64,000 bases of DNA from Planctomycetota bacterium (GTDB lineage: Bacteria > Planctomycetota > UBA8742 > UBA2392): assembly GCA_019912315.1 (NCBI GenBank), contig JAIOJA010000076.1, positions 62,001-126,000 on the forward strand. The letters run 5' to 3'. The position numbers and the translations under genes were made by a program. Shown here piece by piece: positions 7,733-16,339 of the stretch (positions are counted from its first letter, which is position 1; each line of letters begins with the position of its first letter). The notes under the pieces are model-generated. The model saw nothing but the letters and a program-made list of their open reading frames with translations. It searched no databases and was not told the origin of the DNA.

Positions 7733-8983
7733 TCACCAGGGGCGAGCCTTCAACTTGAAGCTGAACTCCAGCTTCTTGCCGTTGCGCAAGGCTTTCACCG
7801 TGACGCTGTCGCCGGGCTTGCGGTTCAGGCGGATCCAGACGACCGGGTTGCCCGTGTATTCACAGTCGGTAGTGCCGTCGACTTCGTACACAACATCGCC
7901 GGGTTGCAGCCCTGCACTTTGCGCGTTGGTTTTCACCCAGAACTTCGTGACCTCAAGTCCGAACTGATTTTCATCAATGCCAAGTTTGCGCTTGTCGCCC
8001 TTGTCCAGTGGCTTGCCCCAGAACTCGGGGAACGGCTCCAGGGCGTGGGTGCCGGCGCGGCGGGCGATGTCCGTGACACGCCACCACTTGTCGAGCTTGA
8101 TCTCGATTTCAACCTGTTCGTCCTTGCGCAGCATGGTCAGCTTGAGCGTCTCGGAAGCCGCGGGGTGCTTATCAAGCAGGTACTGCAAGTCGCCAAACGT
8201 GTGAACCGGGTGGCCTTCCAGCTTTGTGATGACGTCCTTCTTTTTCAGCCCGGCGTCTTTGGCCGCGCCGTCCGCGTCGTCCACGACAAGCCCGGTCTTT
8301 ACGTCCAGCGAGATACCAAGGCGTTCGACGGCCGGGTAGACCCACAGGTCTTTCATCTTGTCGAGCTTGCCCTGTCCCTGCAGAAGGATCGTTCTGGCCT
8401 GCCCGAGGTGATGGCAGTGCACGCACTTCTTTTTGGCGATTTCATCTTTCGCGATTTCCGGGTAGTCGCGCGGAAAGAACGGTTTCGGGCGTTCGGTTTT
8501 TTCCAGCTCGCTGGCTCCGTACTGCTTGTGGAGGGCAAGCCCCTTCTCAAGAGCTTCTTCCAGCGAATCTTCGTTAAAATACTTTTCGGCGCTGGAATCA
8601 TCGCGCCCGCCGTAGCGCAAGTAGATCTGCTCGTCGGCGTTCAGGATGAAACAGTAAAGTGTCGAGTCCGGGTCAAACTCGAACAGCCCGATATCAACGC
8701 CGGTCAGATCGTCGATCAGAATGCAGACGTAGTCTTTCAGCAGCTTGGCGGTTTTGCCTTTCGGGTTGGCCAACTGGCCGTGGAATTCGCGGCAGGGCAC
8801 TCACGGGACGCAGCGGAACTCAAGGAAGATCGGCTTGTTTTCGGCGCGGGCCCTTTCAAGGCCGGCCTGGTAGTCGGTCAGCCATTCCTGGCCGCCGGCG
8901 CTGACGTGATCAGTCGGTGTGGTTGCGACCAGCCCCGCAACAGCAAGCGCGAACAGCAGCAGCGTTGTCGCTACGCGTTTCAT
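7733..8983 (-). CDS. Thioredoxin-like/PDZ protein with in-frame TGA (candidate selenoprotein)
   Basis: The frame from ATG at 8983 encodes a signal peptide, then a thioredoxin-like start (WLTDYQAGLERARAENKPIFLEFRCVP), meets TGA at 8801-8803, and continues in the same frame as VPCREFHGQL for 355 more residues. If TGA is read as selenocysteine the motif is C-V-P-U-V-P-C, with U at residue 61. Downstream come FEFDPDSTLYCFILNADEQIY, CVHCH at about residues 187-191, and two PDZ domains at about 216-301 and 346-414. TGA is followed by GTG, so re-initiation is formally possible but would split the redox site. A point mutation or sequencing error is the other alternative. Confidence 0.75.
8768..8795 (-). 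promoter_or_regulatory. Candidate SECIS-like hairpin after TGA
   Basis: Directly 3' of the in-frame TGA on the minus strand, two overlapping, mutually exclusive hairpins can form. One is GGCC-AGTT-GGCC, with its loop starting 25 bases after the TGA. The other is CTGCCG / CGGCCAG with one bulged C around a 9-base loop starting 11 bases after it. Bacterial SECIS elements lie roughly 16-37 bases after UGA with a G early in the loop. The first fits by position but its stem is short, so this is only suggestive. Confidence 0.3.
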
Positions 8984-9125
8984 GTGTCCTCTCCAAGTGC
9001 CTCATGCCCCGCAAGGGACGGGGCGGCAGGGGTCCTCAGTAACTTGAATGCCGGGTGGGGGGCGTCCGGGCCAACCAATTTTGTTTCAACACGGAATAGA
9101 ATCACTCCCATAAGATATTGATACT

Positions 9126-10805
9126 GTGGAGTTTGTGAAACTGTCACTGAAACCTCAGCATCTCAAACGCTACCGGCAGATTGTGTCGTTGCTGCTGCGT
9201 TTCGGGTTTTCCGAGCTTGTGAAGTCCAGTGGGCTTGAAGACTTGCTGGGCGAAGACCTCGGGCGCATCACGCGCAAGGCTCACCCGAAGCCGATCGAGC
9301 TTGTGCATGAACTTGAGCAGATGGGCCCGACATTCGTAAAGCTGGGGCAGGTGCTTTCCACACGCGGCGACCTGATACCCGCGGAGTACCTGAAGGCCCT
9401 CGCAACCCTGCAGGACAACGTCGGCCCGCAATCTTTCGAGGACGTGGAGCAGGTGGTTCTGGAAGAGTTCGCCTGCAACATTGCCAAGACATTCCTGACC
9501 TTCGAGCCGCAGCCGCTGGCCGCCGCCAGCCTGGGACAGGTGCACCGGGCGACGCTGCCCGACGGGCGGGTGGTCGCGGTTAAGGTGCAGCGCCTCGGCA
9601 TACGCGCGAAACTGGCCGACGACCTGGATGTGCTGGATGAAGTGGCGACGACGCTGGAGTCACTCAGCCAGGTTGCGGAACGTTATCGGTTCAAGGGCAT
9701 TGTGGAGGAGTTCCGACGGACGCTGATGCGGGAGCTGGACTACCGCACCGAGGCCGCGAACCTTGCGACGCTGGCGGAAAACCTCAAGGATTTCGACGAA
9801 ATCCTGGTGCCGCAGCCGATCGACGAGTTTACCACGGCGCGCGTCCTGACTATGGATTTTGTGGTAGGGCACAAGATCACCGAGCTTACGGCGGAAGATC
9901 GCGCGGGAATCGACGGCGAGAAGCTGGCAGAGCGACTTCAGGTCGCCTACATGAAACAGTTCTGCGTTGACGGGTTCTTTCACGCGGACCCTCACCCAGG
10001 CAACGTGATGCTGACGCCTGCCGGCAAAGTCGCGCTGCTTGATCTTGGCATGGTGGGGCGTGTCAGCACGGAAATGCGCGAGCGTCTGCTGCGTCTGCTG
10101 ATCGCCTTGGGCGAAGGACAGCCCGAGCAGGCGGCGGACCTGGCCGTCAAGATCGGTCAGCCCGGTGAGCACTTCAACGAGGCGGAGTTTCGTGCCCGCA
10201 TCAAGACCCTGGTGAACGCCTTTCAGGGTGCGCAGATGAACCAGATTCAGCTTGGCACCGTGGTGATGGATCTCGCGCGCTCGGCCGGCGATACCGGCAT
10301 GCGCCCGCCAAGCGAGCTTACGATGATCGGCAAGGCGCTGATGAACCTGGACGAACTTGGGCGGGCCCTGGCGCCTTCGTTTGATCCGTACCAGGCGATC
10401 CGGCAGAACGCGATTCCGCTGGTGATCAAGATGTTGCGCAACAACACCACGCCGGCGGCCGTGCTGGGGCGGGTGCTGGAGGTCAATGAATTCGCGAATC
10501 ACCTGCCAGGGCGGGTTAATAAAATCCTGGATCGCGTGGCCGAGAACCGCATCGAGTTCAAGGTCCGCAGCTTCGATGAGCAACAGCTGACCGAGGGCTT
10601 TCAGAAGGTCGCCAATCGCATCGCACACGGGCTGGTGCTGGCCGCGCTGATTGTCGGCGCCGCCATGCTGATGGGCATCGAATCGGACTTCACGATTCTG
10701 GGCTACCCGGGGTTCGCGATGCTGCTGTTCGCGGCGGCGGCGGCGGGCGGCGTTGCGCTGGTGTGGGACATCATGCGCCACGACCGCCACATGCGGCGAA
10801 AGTAG
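9126..10805 (+). CDS. UbiB/ABC1 (ADCK) family atypical kinase
   Basis: This 559-residue protein starts at GTG and has the full ABC1/UbiB motif set. These are the KxGQ region FVKLGQVLSTRGDLIP, the Ala-rich loop AAASLGQVH that replaces the P-loop, VAVKVQR, the catalytic-loop region FHADPHPGNVML and the metal-binding LLDLGMVGR. Two hydrophobic segments at the C-terminus (about residues 500-550) anchor it in the membrane. UbiB-family ATPases support ubiquinone or other quinone/lipid metabolism. No quinone-biosynthesis gene is adjacent, so the precise role is open. Confidence 0.92.
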   Translation: MEFVKLSLKPQHLKRYRQIVSLLLRFGFSELVKSSGLEDLLGEDLGRITRKAHPKPIELVHELEQMGPTFVKLGQVLSTRGDLIPAEYLKALATLQDNVGPQSFEDVEQVVLEEFACNIAKTFLTFEPQPLAAASLGQVHRATLPDGRVVAVKVQRLGIRAKLADDLDVLDEVATTLESLSQVAERYRFKGIVEEFRRTLMRELDYRTEAANLATLAENLKDFDEILVPQPIDEFTTARVLTMDFVVGHKITELTAEDRAGIDGEKLAERLQVAYMKQFCVDGFFHADPHPGNVMLTPAGKVALLDLGMVGRVSTEMRERLLRLLIALGEGQPEQAADLAVKIGQPGEHFNEAEFRARIKTLVNAFQGAQMNQIQLGTVVMDLARSAGDTGMRPPSELTMIGKALMNLDELGRALAPSFDPYQAIRQNAIPLVIKMLRNNTTPAAVLGRVLEVNEFANHLPGRVNKILDRVAENRIEFKVRSFDEQQLTEGFQKVANRIAHGLVLAALIVGAAMLMGIESDFTILGYPGFAMLLFAAAAAGGVALVWDIMRHDRHMRRK

Positions 10806-10860
10806 CCTTCAACAGCCGTGAACATTGGCAGAAATCGTCCGATTGCGGTACTCATAGTTG

Positions 10861-11724
10861 ATGCCGGACGTGTCCGACATATTTGATGCCGCGTTTCTGC
10901 GACAGCTTGAGGCGCTGGATGCGGCCCTGTTGCGCCTGCGCGGCAGCATGGGCGAGGGGCTGCGCGGCGTTGGGCGAACCCACGGACAGAGCGAGTTTCG
11001 CGGGCACAGACCGTACTCGCCCGGTGACGACCTGCGACGCCTCGACTGGAACGCCTACGGACGGCTTGGCAAGTTCTTCATGCGCGAGTTCGAGCGCGAA
11101 CGCGCCGAGCACGTGACGGTGCTGCTGGACTGCTCGCGCTCCATGGCCGCCGGTAACCCGCCCAAGCACGTCATGGCCCGTCGGGCGGCCGCGGCCTTCG
11201 GCTACCTCGCGCTCAAACGCGGCGGCAGCGTGACGCTTGCGGGGCAGGCGGTCGTAGAGGGTGTCTCGCGGTTCAGGCGCTATCTTGACCAGTTGCGACA
11301 GGCCGAGCCGCAAAGCGACCTCGGTCTGCTGGCGCAGGCGAACGCGCTGGCGGCGCGGGCCAAACCGCCCGGCGATCTCGTCGTGATCAGCGATTGCCTG
11401 GAGCCCCTGGAGGCGCTGCAACCGCTTCAGACCCTCAGTGAGCGGCGCACGGCCATTACGCTGGTGCAGGTGCTGGCGCCGGATGAGTTGGAGCCTGCGC
11501 CGGGCGGCACGCTGGAGTTGACCGGGCTGGAAGAAAACGCGGCGCTGGAACTGATACTTGACGCGTCAATGATCGCGGAATACCGGCGTGAGCTCGAGCT
11601 GCACCTCGAAGGCATTGAGGCGATCGCGCTGCGCCACGGCTGGATACTCGCCCTGACCGACAGCGCCGCCGATTTGCACGCGTTGTTTGTCGGCAAGCTG
11701 CAGGCCGCGGGGGCACGTCCATGA
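10861..11724 (+). CDS. DUF58 domain protein
   Basis: This 287-residue protein begins at ATG 10861; a TTG three bases earlier is less likely. It contains the DUF58 core HRPYSPGDDLRRLDWNAYGRLGKFFMREFERE followed by a von Willebrand A-like strand LLDCSRSM. DUF58 proteins usually occur with a MoxR AAA+ ATPase and Bat-type vWA membrane proteins in assembly or chaperone modules. Here the BatA-like gene follows with a 4-base overlap (translational coupling), but no MoxR gene is adjacent in this window. Confidence 0.9.
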   Translation: MPDVSDIFDAAFLRQLEALDAALLRLRGSMGEGLRGVGRTHGQSEFRGHRPYSPGDDLRRLDWNAYGRLGKFFMREFERERAEHVTVLLDCSRSMAAGNPPKHVMARRAAAAFGYLALKRGGSVTLAGQAVVEGVSRFRRYLDQLRQAEPQSDLGLLAQANALAARAKPPGDLVVISDCLEPLEALQPLQTLSERRTAITLVQVLAPDELEPAPGGTLELTGLEENAALELILDASMIAEYRRELELHLEGIEAIALRHGWILALTDSAADLHALFVGKLQAAGARP

Positions 11725-13139
11725 CCCTGCTCGCCTGGCCGGCGCTGATTCTGCTGCTCGCCGCGGGCGTGCTGTTCGCGCTGGCGACTCTTGGCTCCCG
11801 GCCGCGGCGTCGTGACGTGGGCACGTTGTTGATCTGGCGACGCGTCGTCGCGAAACGCGCCGCGACGCGGCAGCGCCGTCGCAATTACGACCTTCTGCTG
11901 TGGCTGTCTCTTGCCGCTGTGCTGGTGGGCGCCCTGGGCGCGGCCAGGCCGGCGCTGTTGCGCGCGGAGACGTCGCCCCAGGTCGCGGTATACGTGGAGG
12001 CGACCGGTGGGGCGCATGAGCAGCTTGATATGGCTGATGTTCGGCGGCGGGCCGAAGCGGCAGTGCCGGACGGGCGGTTCACTTATTTTTTGCCGGGCGC
12101 GGCTCTTGGCGCGGTTGATGTTCGGACGCTGCCTGGTGGGCCGGTGCAGGCCGAACTCGCGCAGTTTGAGCAGGCGTCGAGTGATTTCGATGCGCGAATC
12201 ATGTTTCTGAACTCTCCGGTGCCACACGCGGAGCGCCTTGGGCTGGTTGTTCCCCGGGTGCAGGAGGCGCGCTCAGGCGTTGTGTTTGATGTTCGCGTAC
12301 GGGGGACACGGGTTGTGGTCAAGCGGACGGCGGGGGCGGAGCTTCGCATTGAAGGCGCGCGGTTTATTGAGGTTGCGCGAAGCGCGGGCGAAGACACGTG
12401 GGTCTTCGAGGCAGAAAGTGGCTCGATCAATGTCCCGTCAGGTGCGGCCTCAGCCTTGCATCTGACGCACAAGCCGTTTGTGGTGGGGGTGGGGGACGAC
12501 TGGAATGGCGACGCTCATGCCGCGCTGCTGACGGCCATAGGCGCGGAGGACGCGGGCGGTGATGTGCCCGCGGTATGGCTGGGGGCCCGGGAGGGCGTTC
12601 CGGCTGTACGCATCGGGCGCGGCGCGCCTGCTGACTTGTCGAAGGCGGAGTTGAGTTTCGATCCGCAACACCCCCTGTTCCGGGATGTGCCGCTGCGTGA
12701 TTTTGACTGGGCGGCGTCCGGGCGGGCCATGGTGCTTGATGACGACGCCCGCCCGCTGATTCGGGCCTACGTGGACGGCAAGCCGACCGGCGACCTCGTG
12801 CGCGCGCGTGGCGACATACTGGAATTCGCCGCTGACCCTTTCGCCGACGCGCCGATCGCGTCTTCCGCTCTGTTGCTGGACAACGCCATCGGTGTGGTCA
12901 CGGGCGAGCGCCCCAGCCGTATGAGCCGCTACGTGATCACCGACGGTGAGCGGCTTCCGAGTCGTCGCGCCGCGCTGGCGGCGCCGTTCGAGGCGTATGG
13001 CGCGATTGACGCGTCAAGACGTGGCATCAGCGACCCGCTGGAATTCACGACGTGGGCGATGCTGATCGCCGGGCTGGCGCTGGTTGGCGCGTGCGTACTG
13101 GTGGTGCGCGCTACCGGAACCGGTCCTCGTCTACCTTGA
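11721..13139 (+). CDS. BatA-like membrane protein (N-terminal TM pair)
   Basis: Coupled to the DUF58 gene by overlap. The first 75 residues hold two membrane helices separated by an Arg-rich loop (GSRPRRRDVGTLLIWRRVV), the arrangement seen at the N-terminus of BatA/aerotolerance-type proteins. The middle 340 residues are beta-rich without a recognised metal-site motif, and a final helix ends TGTGPRLP. The last 29 bases overlap the 3' end of the convergent membrane-protein gene. The function is presumed to be with the DUF58 partner. Confidence 0.75.
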   Translation: MTLLAWPALILLLAAGVLFALATLGSRPRRRDVGTLLIWRRVVAKRAATRQRRRNYDLLLWLSLAAVLVGALGAARPALLRAETSPQVAVYVEATGGAHEQLDMADVRRRAEAAVPDGRFTYFLPGAALGAVDVRTLPGGPVQAELAQFEQASSDFDARIMFLNSPVPHAERLGLVVPRVQEARSGVVFDVRVRGTRVVVKRTAGAELRIEGARFIEVARSAGEDTWVFEAESGSINVPSGAASALHLTHKPFVVGVGDDWNGDAHAALLTAIGAEDAGGDVPAVWLGAREGVPAVRIGRGAPADLSKAELSFDPQHPLFRDVPLRDFDWAASGRAMVLDDDARPLIRAYVDGKPTGDLVRARGDILEFAADPFADAPIASSALLLDNAIGVVTGERPSRMSRYVITDGERLPSRRAALAAPFEAYGAIDASRRGISDPLEFTTWAMLIAGLALVGACVLVVRATGTGPRLP

Positions 13140-13896
13140 TGATTCCCAGGAACTCGCGCACCTTGCTTTCGAGCTTGTTGACGCGGAACACGTTGTCCAC
13201 CACCAGCGACTTGTGCTGGTCCTGGCCGGTGCCGGGTTTGAAAATCAGGCGTCCGCTGCCGAACAGCATGAACTCGAACACGTCGGGGATTTCCTTTTCG
13301 ACGGACATCTGGATGGTCGCGTAGTGGCGTTCGTCGCCGAGAATTCCATGCTTGTGCGTCAGCTGGTTGGGCGCCAAGACCCAGTAGTTGAAGCGCGTCG
13401 TGATAAAGGCCATCAGCATCAGCACGGCCAGTACGGCCGCCATCATGGCGTAGAAGTTAGGGTGCATGTTCAGGTTCTGGTCGCCGAAAAAGTGATAGAT
13501 CGTGCCGTAGACATCCGTTTCACTTTGCAGGTCCCAAACCCACAACCCGAGAAAGCCCACGCCCAGCACCGCGAGTGTCGCGATGAAGTTGTTGCGCCCG
13601 AAGTCAAACGTGTGCACCAGCAGGTTGAAGAAGAACACCACCATCCACCACCAGCCCAGCGCGGACGGGTCAACCAGGGCGCTTGTCGGGTAGCCCTCGG
13701 TGTTCACTTCGCTCACGCCGCCGCCAAGAAAGAACCACAGCAGGGAAATGATCATCACGGGCCACAGCAGCACTACCTTGGGAAACGGATGGATAATGAT
13801 CTTGTCGATCGGCGCGCGGTCCTGTGTGCGCTTCTTGGCTTCCTCGACAGTCAAATCCGATGAAGCCGGTTTCGGCTCGCTGCTGGGTTCAGTCAT
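13111..13896 (-). CDS. Membrane protein with PH-like C-terminal part
   Basis: This 261-residue protein has a soluble acidic N-terminus followed by about four hydrophobic segments (VVLLWPVMIISLLWFFLGG, WWWMVVFFFNLLVH, ATLAVLGVGFLGLWVW, and the segment starting FYAMMAAVLAVL). The soluble C-terminal half from about residue 170 (FNYWVLAPNQLTHKHG...) resembles the bacterial PH-domain (YdbS/YdbT) topology, in which a membrane hairpin precedes a beta domain. This assignment is tentative. It stands alone, convergent with the BatA-like gene. Confidence 0.7.
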   Translation of the reverse strand: MTEPSSEPKPASSDLTVEEAKKRTQDRAPIDKIIIHPFPKVVLLWPVMIISLLWFFLGGGVSEVNTEGYPTSALVDPSALGWWWMVVFFFNLLVHTFDFGRNNFIATLAVLGVGFLGLWVWDLQSETDVYGTIYHFFGDQNLNMHPNFYAMMAAVLAVLMLMAFITTRFNYWVLAPNQLTHKHGILGDERHYATIQMSVEKEIPDVFEFMLFGSGRLIFKPGTGQDQHKSLVVDNVFRVNKLESKVREFLGIIKVDEDRFR

Positions 13897-13960
13897 TGCG
13901 CTCTCCGGTCAGTGGATGTGCAGAGTATTACCGGTGAAGCCCTCATGGAACAAGCGACTG

Positions 13961-15232
13961 CTATTCCGCCTGCCTTACAAGGGGCAATGCGATTCGCTGC
14001 ACCGCGCGGTACTTTGCGCGCTCTTCGTCGGTGAAAGCGTAGGTCGCTTCAAGAGCCTTCATCGCCGTGAGCTGCGCACGCCCGGACGCCAGTACTTCTT
14101 TGGTCTGGTAAATCTGGGTCTGCGCGGCCGGACGCACCTGTAACTGATTTGCCAGGGTGTTGATCCAGTCGCTGAACACATAGTCGTCGGTGTCCAGTTG
14201 CTCGCGCGTAAGCCCGACTTGCGCGGTGAGCAGGTCTTTCACGGATTCGACAATCTCGGGCTGGCTGGCACGGACGACGGGCACGACATGTCCGCTGAGC
14301 ATGAGACCTGATGAATAGAGATCCAGCCCGAGGTAGCCCTTTACTTCGGGCGGACGGGCGATTGCTTCTTGCTCGGGTGTTGTGACCTCGAACATGCGTG
14401 CGATAAACCACTCTTTCAGTTCGGCCTCGTCGAGAATCTTCACAATGAACCAGGTCTTCTCGTCATAGCCTTCCTGAAGCTTGGCCCAGCGCTTGTCGTA
14501 CTCCTCGCCGTGTTTTGCCAACTGGCTCAATTGCTCCTCGGCCAGCGGGTTCTCGGCTGCCTCCAATTGCGCTGCCAGCATGTTCATGAAGTAGACCGGG
14601 TGAGTGAACTCGCCGTTATGGCCAGAGTTGGTGGGCAGCTTGCCCATGATTTTGCCGTACTCGGCGATGATGCGGCGGTTCTGGGCCTGAATCTTCTCCA
14701 TGGTTTCGGGCGCGGTGTCGCGACTTTCCAGAATCGATTTGGTCAGCTCTTTCAGGTGCGGCGTCATGTTCTGAACGGCATCGCCGACTTCCTTCCATTC
14801 GGTTGCGCGAAGTTCCCTGATTTCGCCCCATTTGCCGAAGGCGATGCGCAGGTTGTTCGGCCCGGCAGCAAGCTTCTCAAGTTCGGCGACGCGGGTTTCA
14901 AGCCGCACGATCTCGCCTTGCAGGTCGGCGCGCTCTGCTTCCAGCCCGTGCTTGTCTTCACTCAGTGTTTTCTGCTCATTCTTCAGGCGGGTGATTTCCT
15001 CATTCGCCTGATCGAGCAGTTCCTGAACGCCATCGTTCGTGCTGGGCGTGCTGCTGGAGTTCTGCGTGTCCCTGTGCAACGGTTGCGCGTCGTCGAGCGG
15101 CCCGTCAGCAACATCGTCGTCGTTGCCGACGCGCGGTGCGGGCTCCCTGGCGCCAATAAAATACCACATCCCGGCCGCGCCGATCACGAGCGCGAACAGG
15201 CCCGCTATCAGTCCTGTCATCAGTCCTCGCAT
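13961..15232 (-). CDS. Membrane-anchored coiled-coil protein
   Basis: This 423-residue protein has an N-terminal membrane anchor (GLIAGLFALVIGAAGMWYFI), an acidic Ser/Thr-rich linker, and a coiled coil at about residues 65-125 (heptads around LLDQANEEITRLKNEQKTL). The remaining 290 residues form a mostly helical domain I do not recognise. Its ATG shares one base with the stop of the upstream lipoprotein gene (TAATG), so the two are translationally coupled. It probably works with that protein in the envelope. Confidence 0.75.
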   Translation of the reverse strand: MRGLMTGLIAGLFALVIGAAGMWYFIGAREPAPRVGNDDDVADGPLDDAQPLHRDTQNSSSTPSTNDGVQELLDQANEEITRLKNEQKTLSEDKHGLEAERADLQGEIVRLETRVAELEKLAAGPNNLRIAFGKWGEIRELRATEWKEVGDAVQNMTPHLKELTKSILESRDTAPETMEKIQAQNRRIIAEYGKIMGKLPTNSGHNGEFTHPVYFMNMLAAQLEAAENPLAEEQLSQLAKHGEEYDKRWAKLQEGYDEKTWFIVKILDEAELKEWFIARMFEVTTPEQEAIARPPEVKGYLGLDLYSSGLMLSGHVVPVVRASQPEIVESVKDLLTAQVGLTREQLDTDDYVFSDWINTLANQLQVRPAAQTQIYQTKEVLASGRAQLTAMKALEATYAFTDEERAKYRAVQRIALPLVRQAE

Positions 15233-16221
15233 TACTCTTCCTCCGTGCCGATGGCGTCGTCGATTCGTTGCTTTTCGTCAAGCAGCCCCTGGTGGCGCGG
15301 CGCAAGGTCAAGACCGGCCTGCACCTTCGCGGCGGCTTCGTCGTACTTCTGCTGCACCCGGTACCACATGCCGTAGGCAGCGTAGATTTCGGCGAAGCGG
15401 TCTTCCCAGATCATGCCGGCTTGCAGCTCCAGGGCGCGGTCCAGGGATTTGTCTGCTTCCTTGAACTCCTGCGTGAAGCTGGGGTAGTTGACCCGAAGGA
15501 TGCAAAGGAAGTGCTGGGCCTCATAGTAATCCGGGTCGATTGTCAGCGCCTTTTCCGTTTCCTGCTTCATCTCGCCGGCCAGCGCCCCCATTTTCATGGG
15601 GTCCGTCAAATCCTGGAAACGGGTGGAGAGCGCGGCCGCCAGCGTGATGCGCGCGTGCTTGTTGTTCGGCTCCTGTTTCACCCAGTCTTTCACCTGCTGA
15701 ATGTAGGTGTCGCGAAGTTCCTTGTTCGCGCCGTCGAGTTGATCCTGCATTTCGCCCAGCGCCTTTCGGTCGCCGGCCTGAACCAGCGGCCACAGCTCCT
15801 CCATCTTCTGTTTGACTGCCTCGACATCGACGGCGGGTGTTTCCGCAGGCTCGGTTTCAGCGGTCGGCTCTGGTGTCGTGGCAGCCGCGGCGTGCTCTTT
15901 CAACGTGGCGATTTCGGCTTCCAGCGCGCTGATACGCTGCTTGAGTTCGTTCGTCTCTTCCGGCGCCTTTGCGGGTGCGGACTCCAGGTCGCGCAGTTTT
16001 TTCGTCAGGGCATCACGCTCACCTGTCACGTCGCGCAGGCGCGTGTCGTAGTCAGTGCGTTGCTCCTGCAGTGTGTCGTTTTCGGCGCGCAGCTTCTTGT
16101 TGTCCTCTTCAAGAGTCTGGATCTGCGCCTGCATGGACGCAACTTTCTCGGGCTCGTCGGCGCGTCCGCAGGCGGCCAGAACCAGCCCCATAAGCAAAGT
16201 TGGAATCATCAGCTTCGTCAT
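15232..16221 (-). CDS. Coiled-coil lipoprotein with TPR-like region
   Basis: The start at 16221 is chosen because GAGGAAAACA precedes it; an ATG-like extension to 16245 lacks this. The protein has a lipobox (LVLAAC), a long coiled coil over about residues 25-115, a Pro/Glu/Thr linker, and a helical region with TPR-like repeats from about residue 140 (ITLAAALSTRF, ALTIDPDYYEAQHFLCILR). It is likely an outer- or inner-membrane lipoprotein scaffold. It is the first gene of a two-gene coupled unit with the membrane-anchored coiled-coil protein. Confidence 0.78.
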   Translation of the reverse strand: MTKLMIPTLLMGLVLAACGRADEPEKVASMQAQIQTLEEDNKKLRAENDTLQEQRTDYDTRLRDVTGERDALTKKLRDLESAPAKAPEETNELKQRISALEAEIATLKEHAAAATTPEPTAETEPAETPAVDVEAVKQKMEELWPLVQAGDRKALGEMQDQLDGANKELRDTYIQQVKDWVKQEPNNKHARITLAAALSTRFQDLTDPMKMGALAGEMKQETEKALTIDPDYYEAQHFLCILRVNYPSFTQEFKEADKSLDRALELQAGMIWEDRFAEIYAAYGMWYRVQQKYDEAAAKVQAGLDLAPRHQGLLDEKQRIDDAIGTEEE

Positions 16222-16339
16222 TGTTTTCCTCTTCGTCACCCTCACAGACTAGCTAGCAGGTGGTCTGAATCGTTTGCAAAGTCTCACTGGCTTTGTAACC
16301 GGCTTTCGTGCCATCGCCCTGTCGCTATGATGCGCCCCG

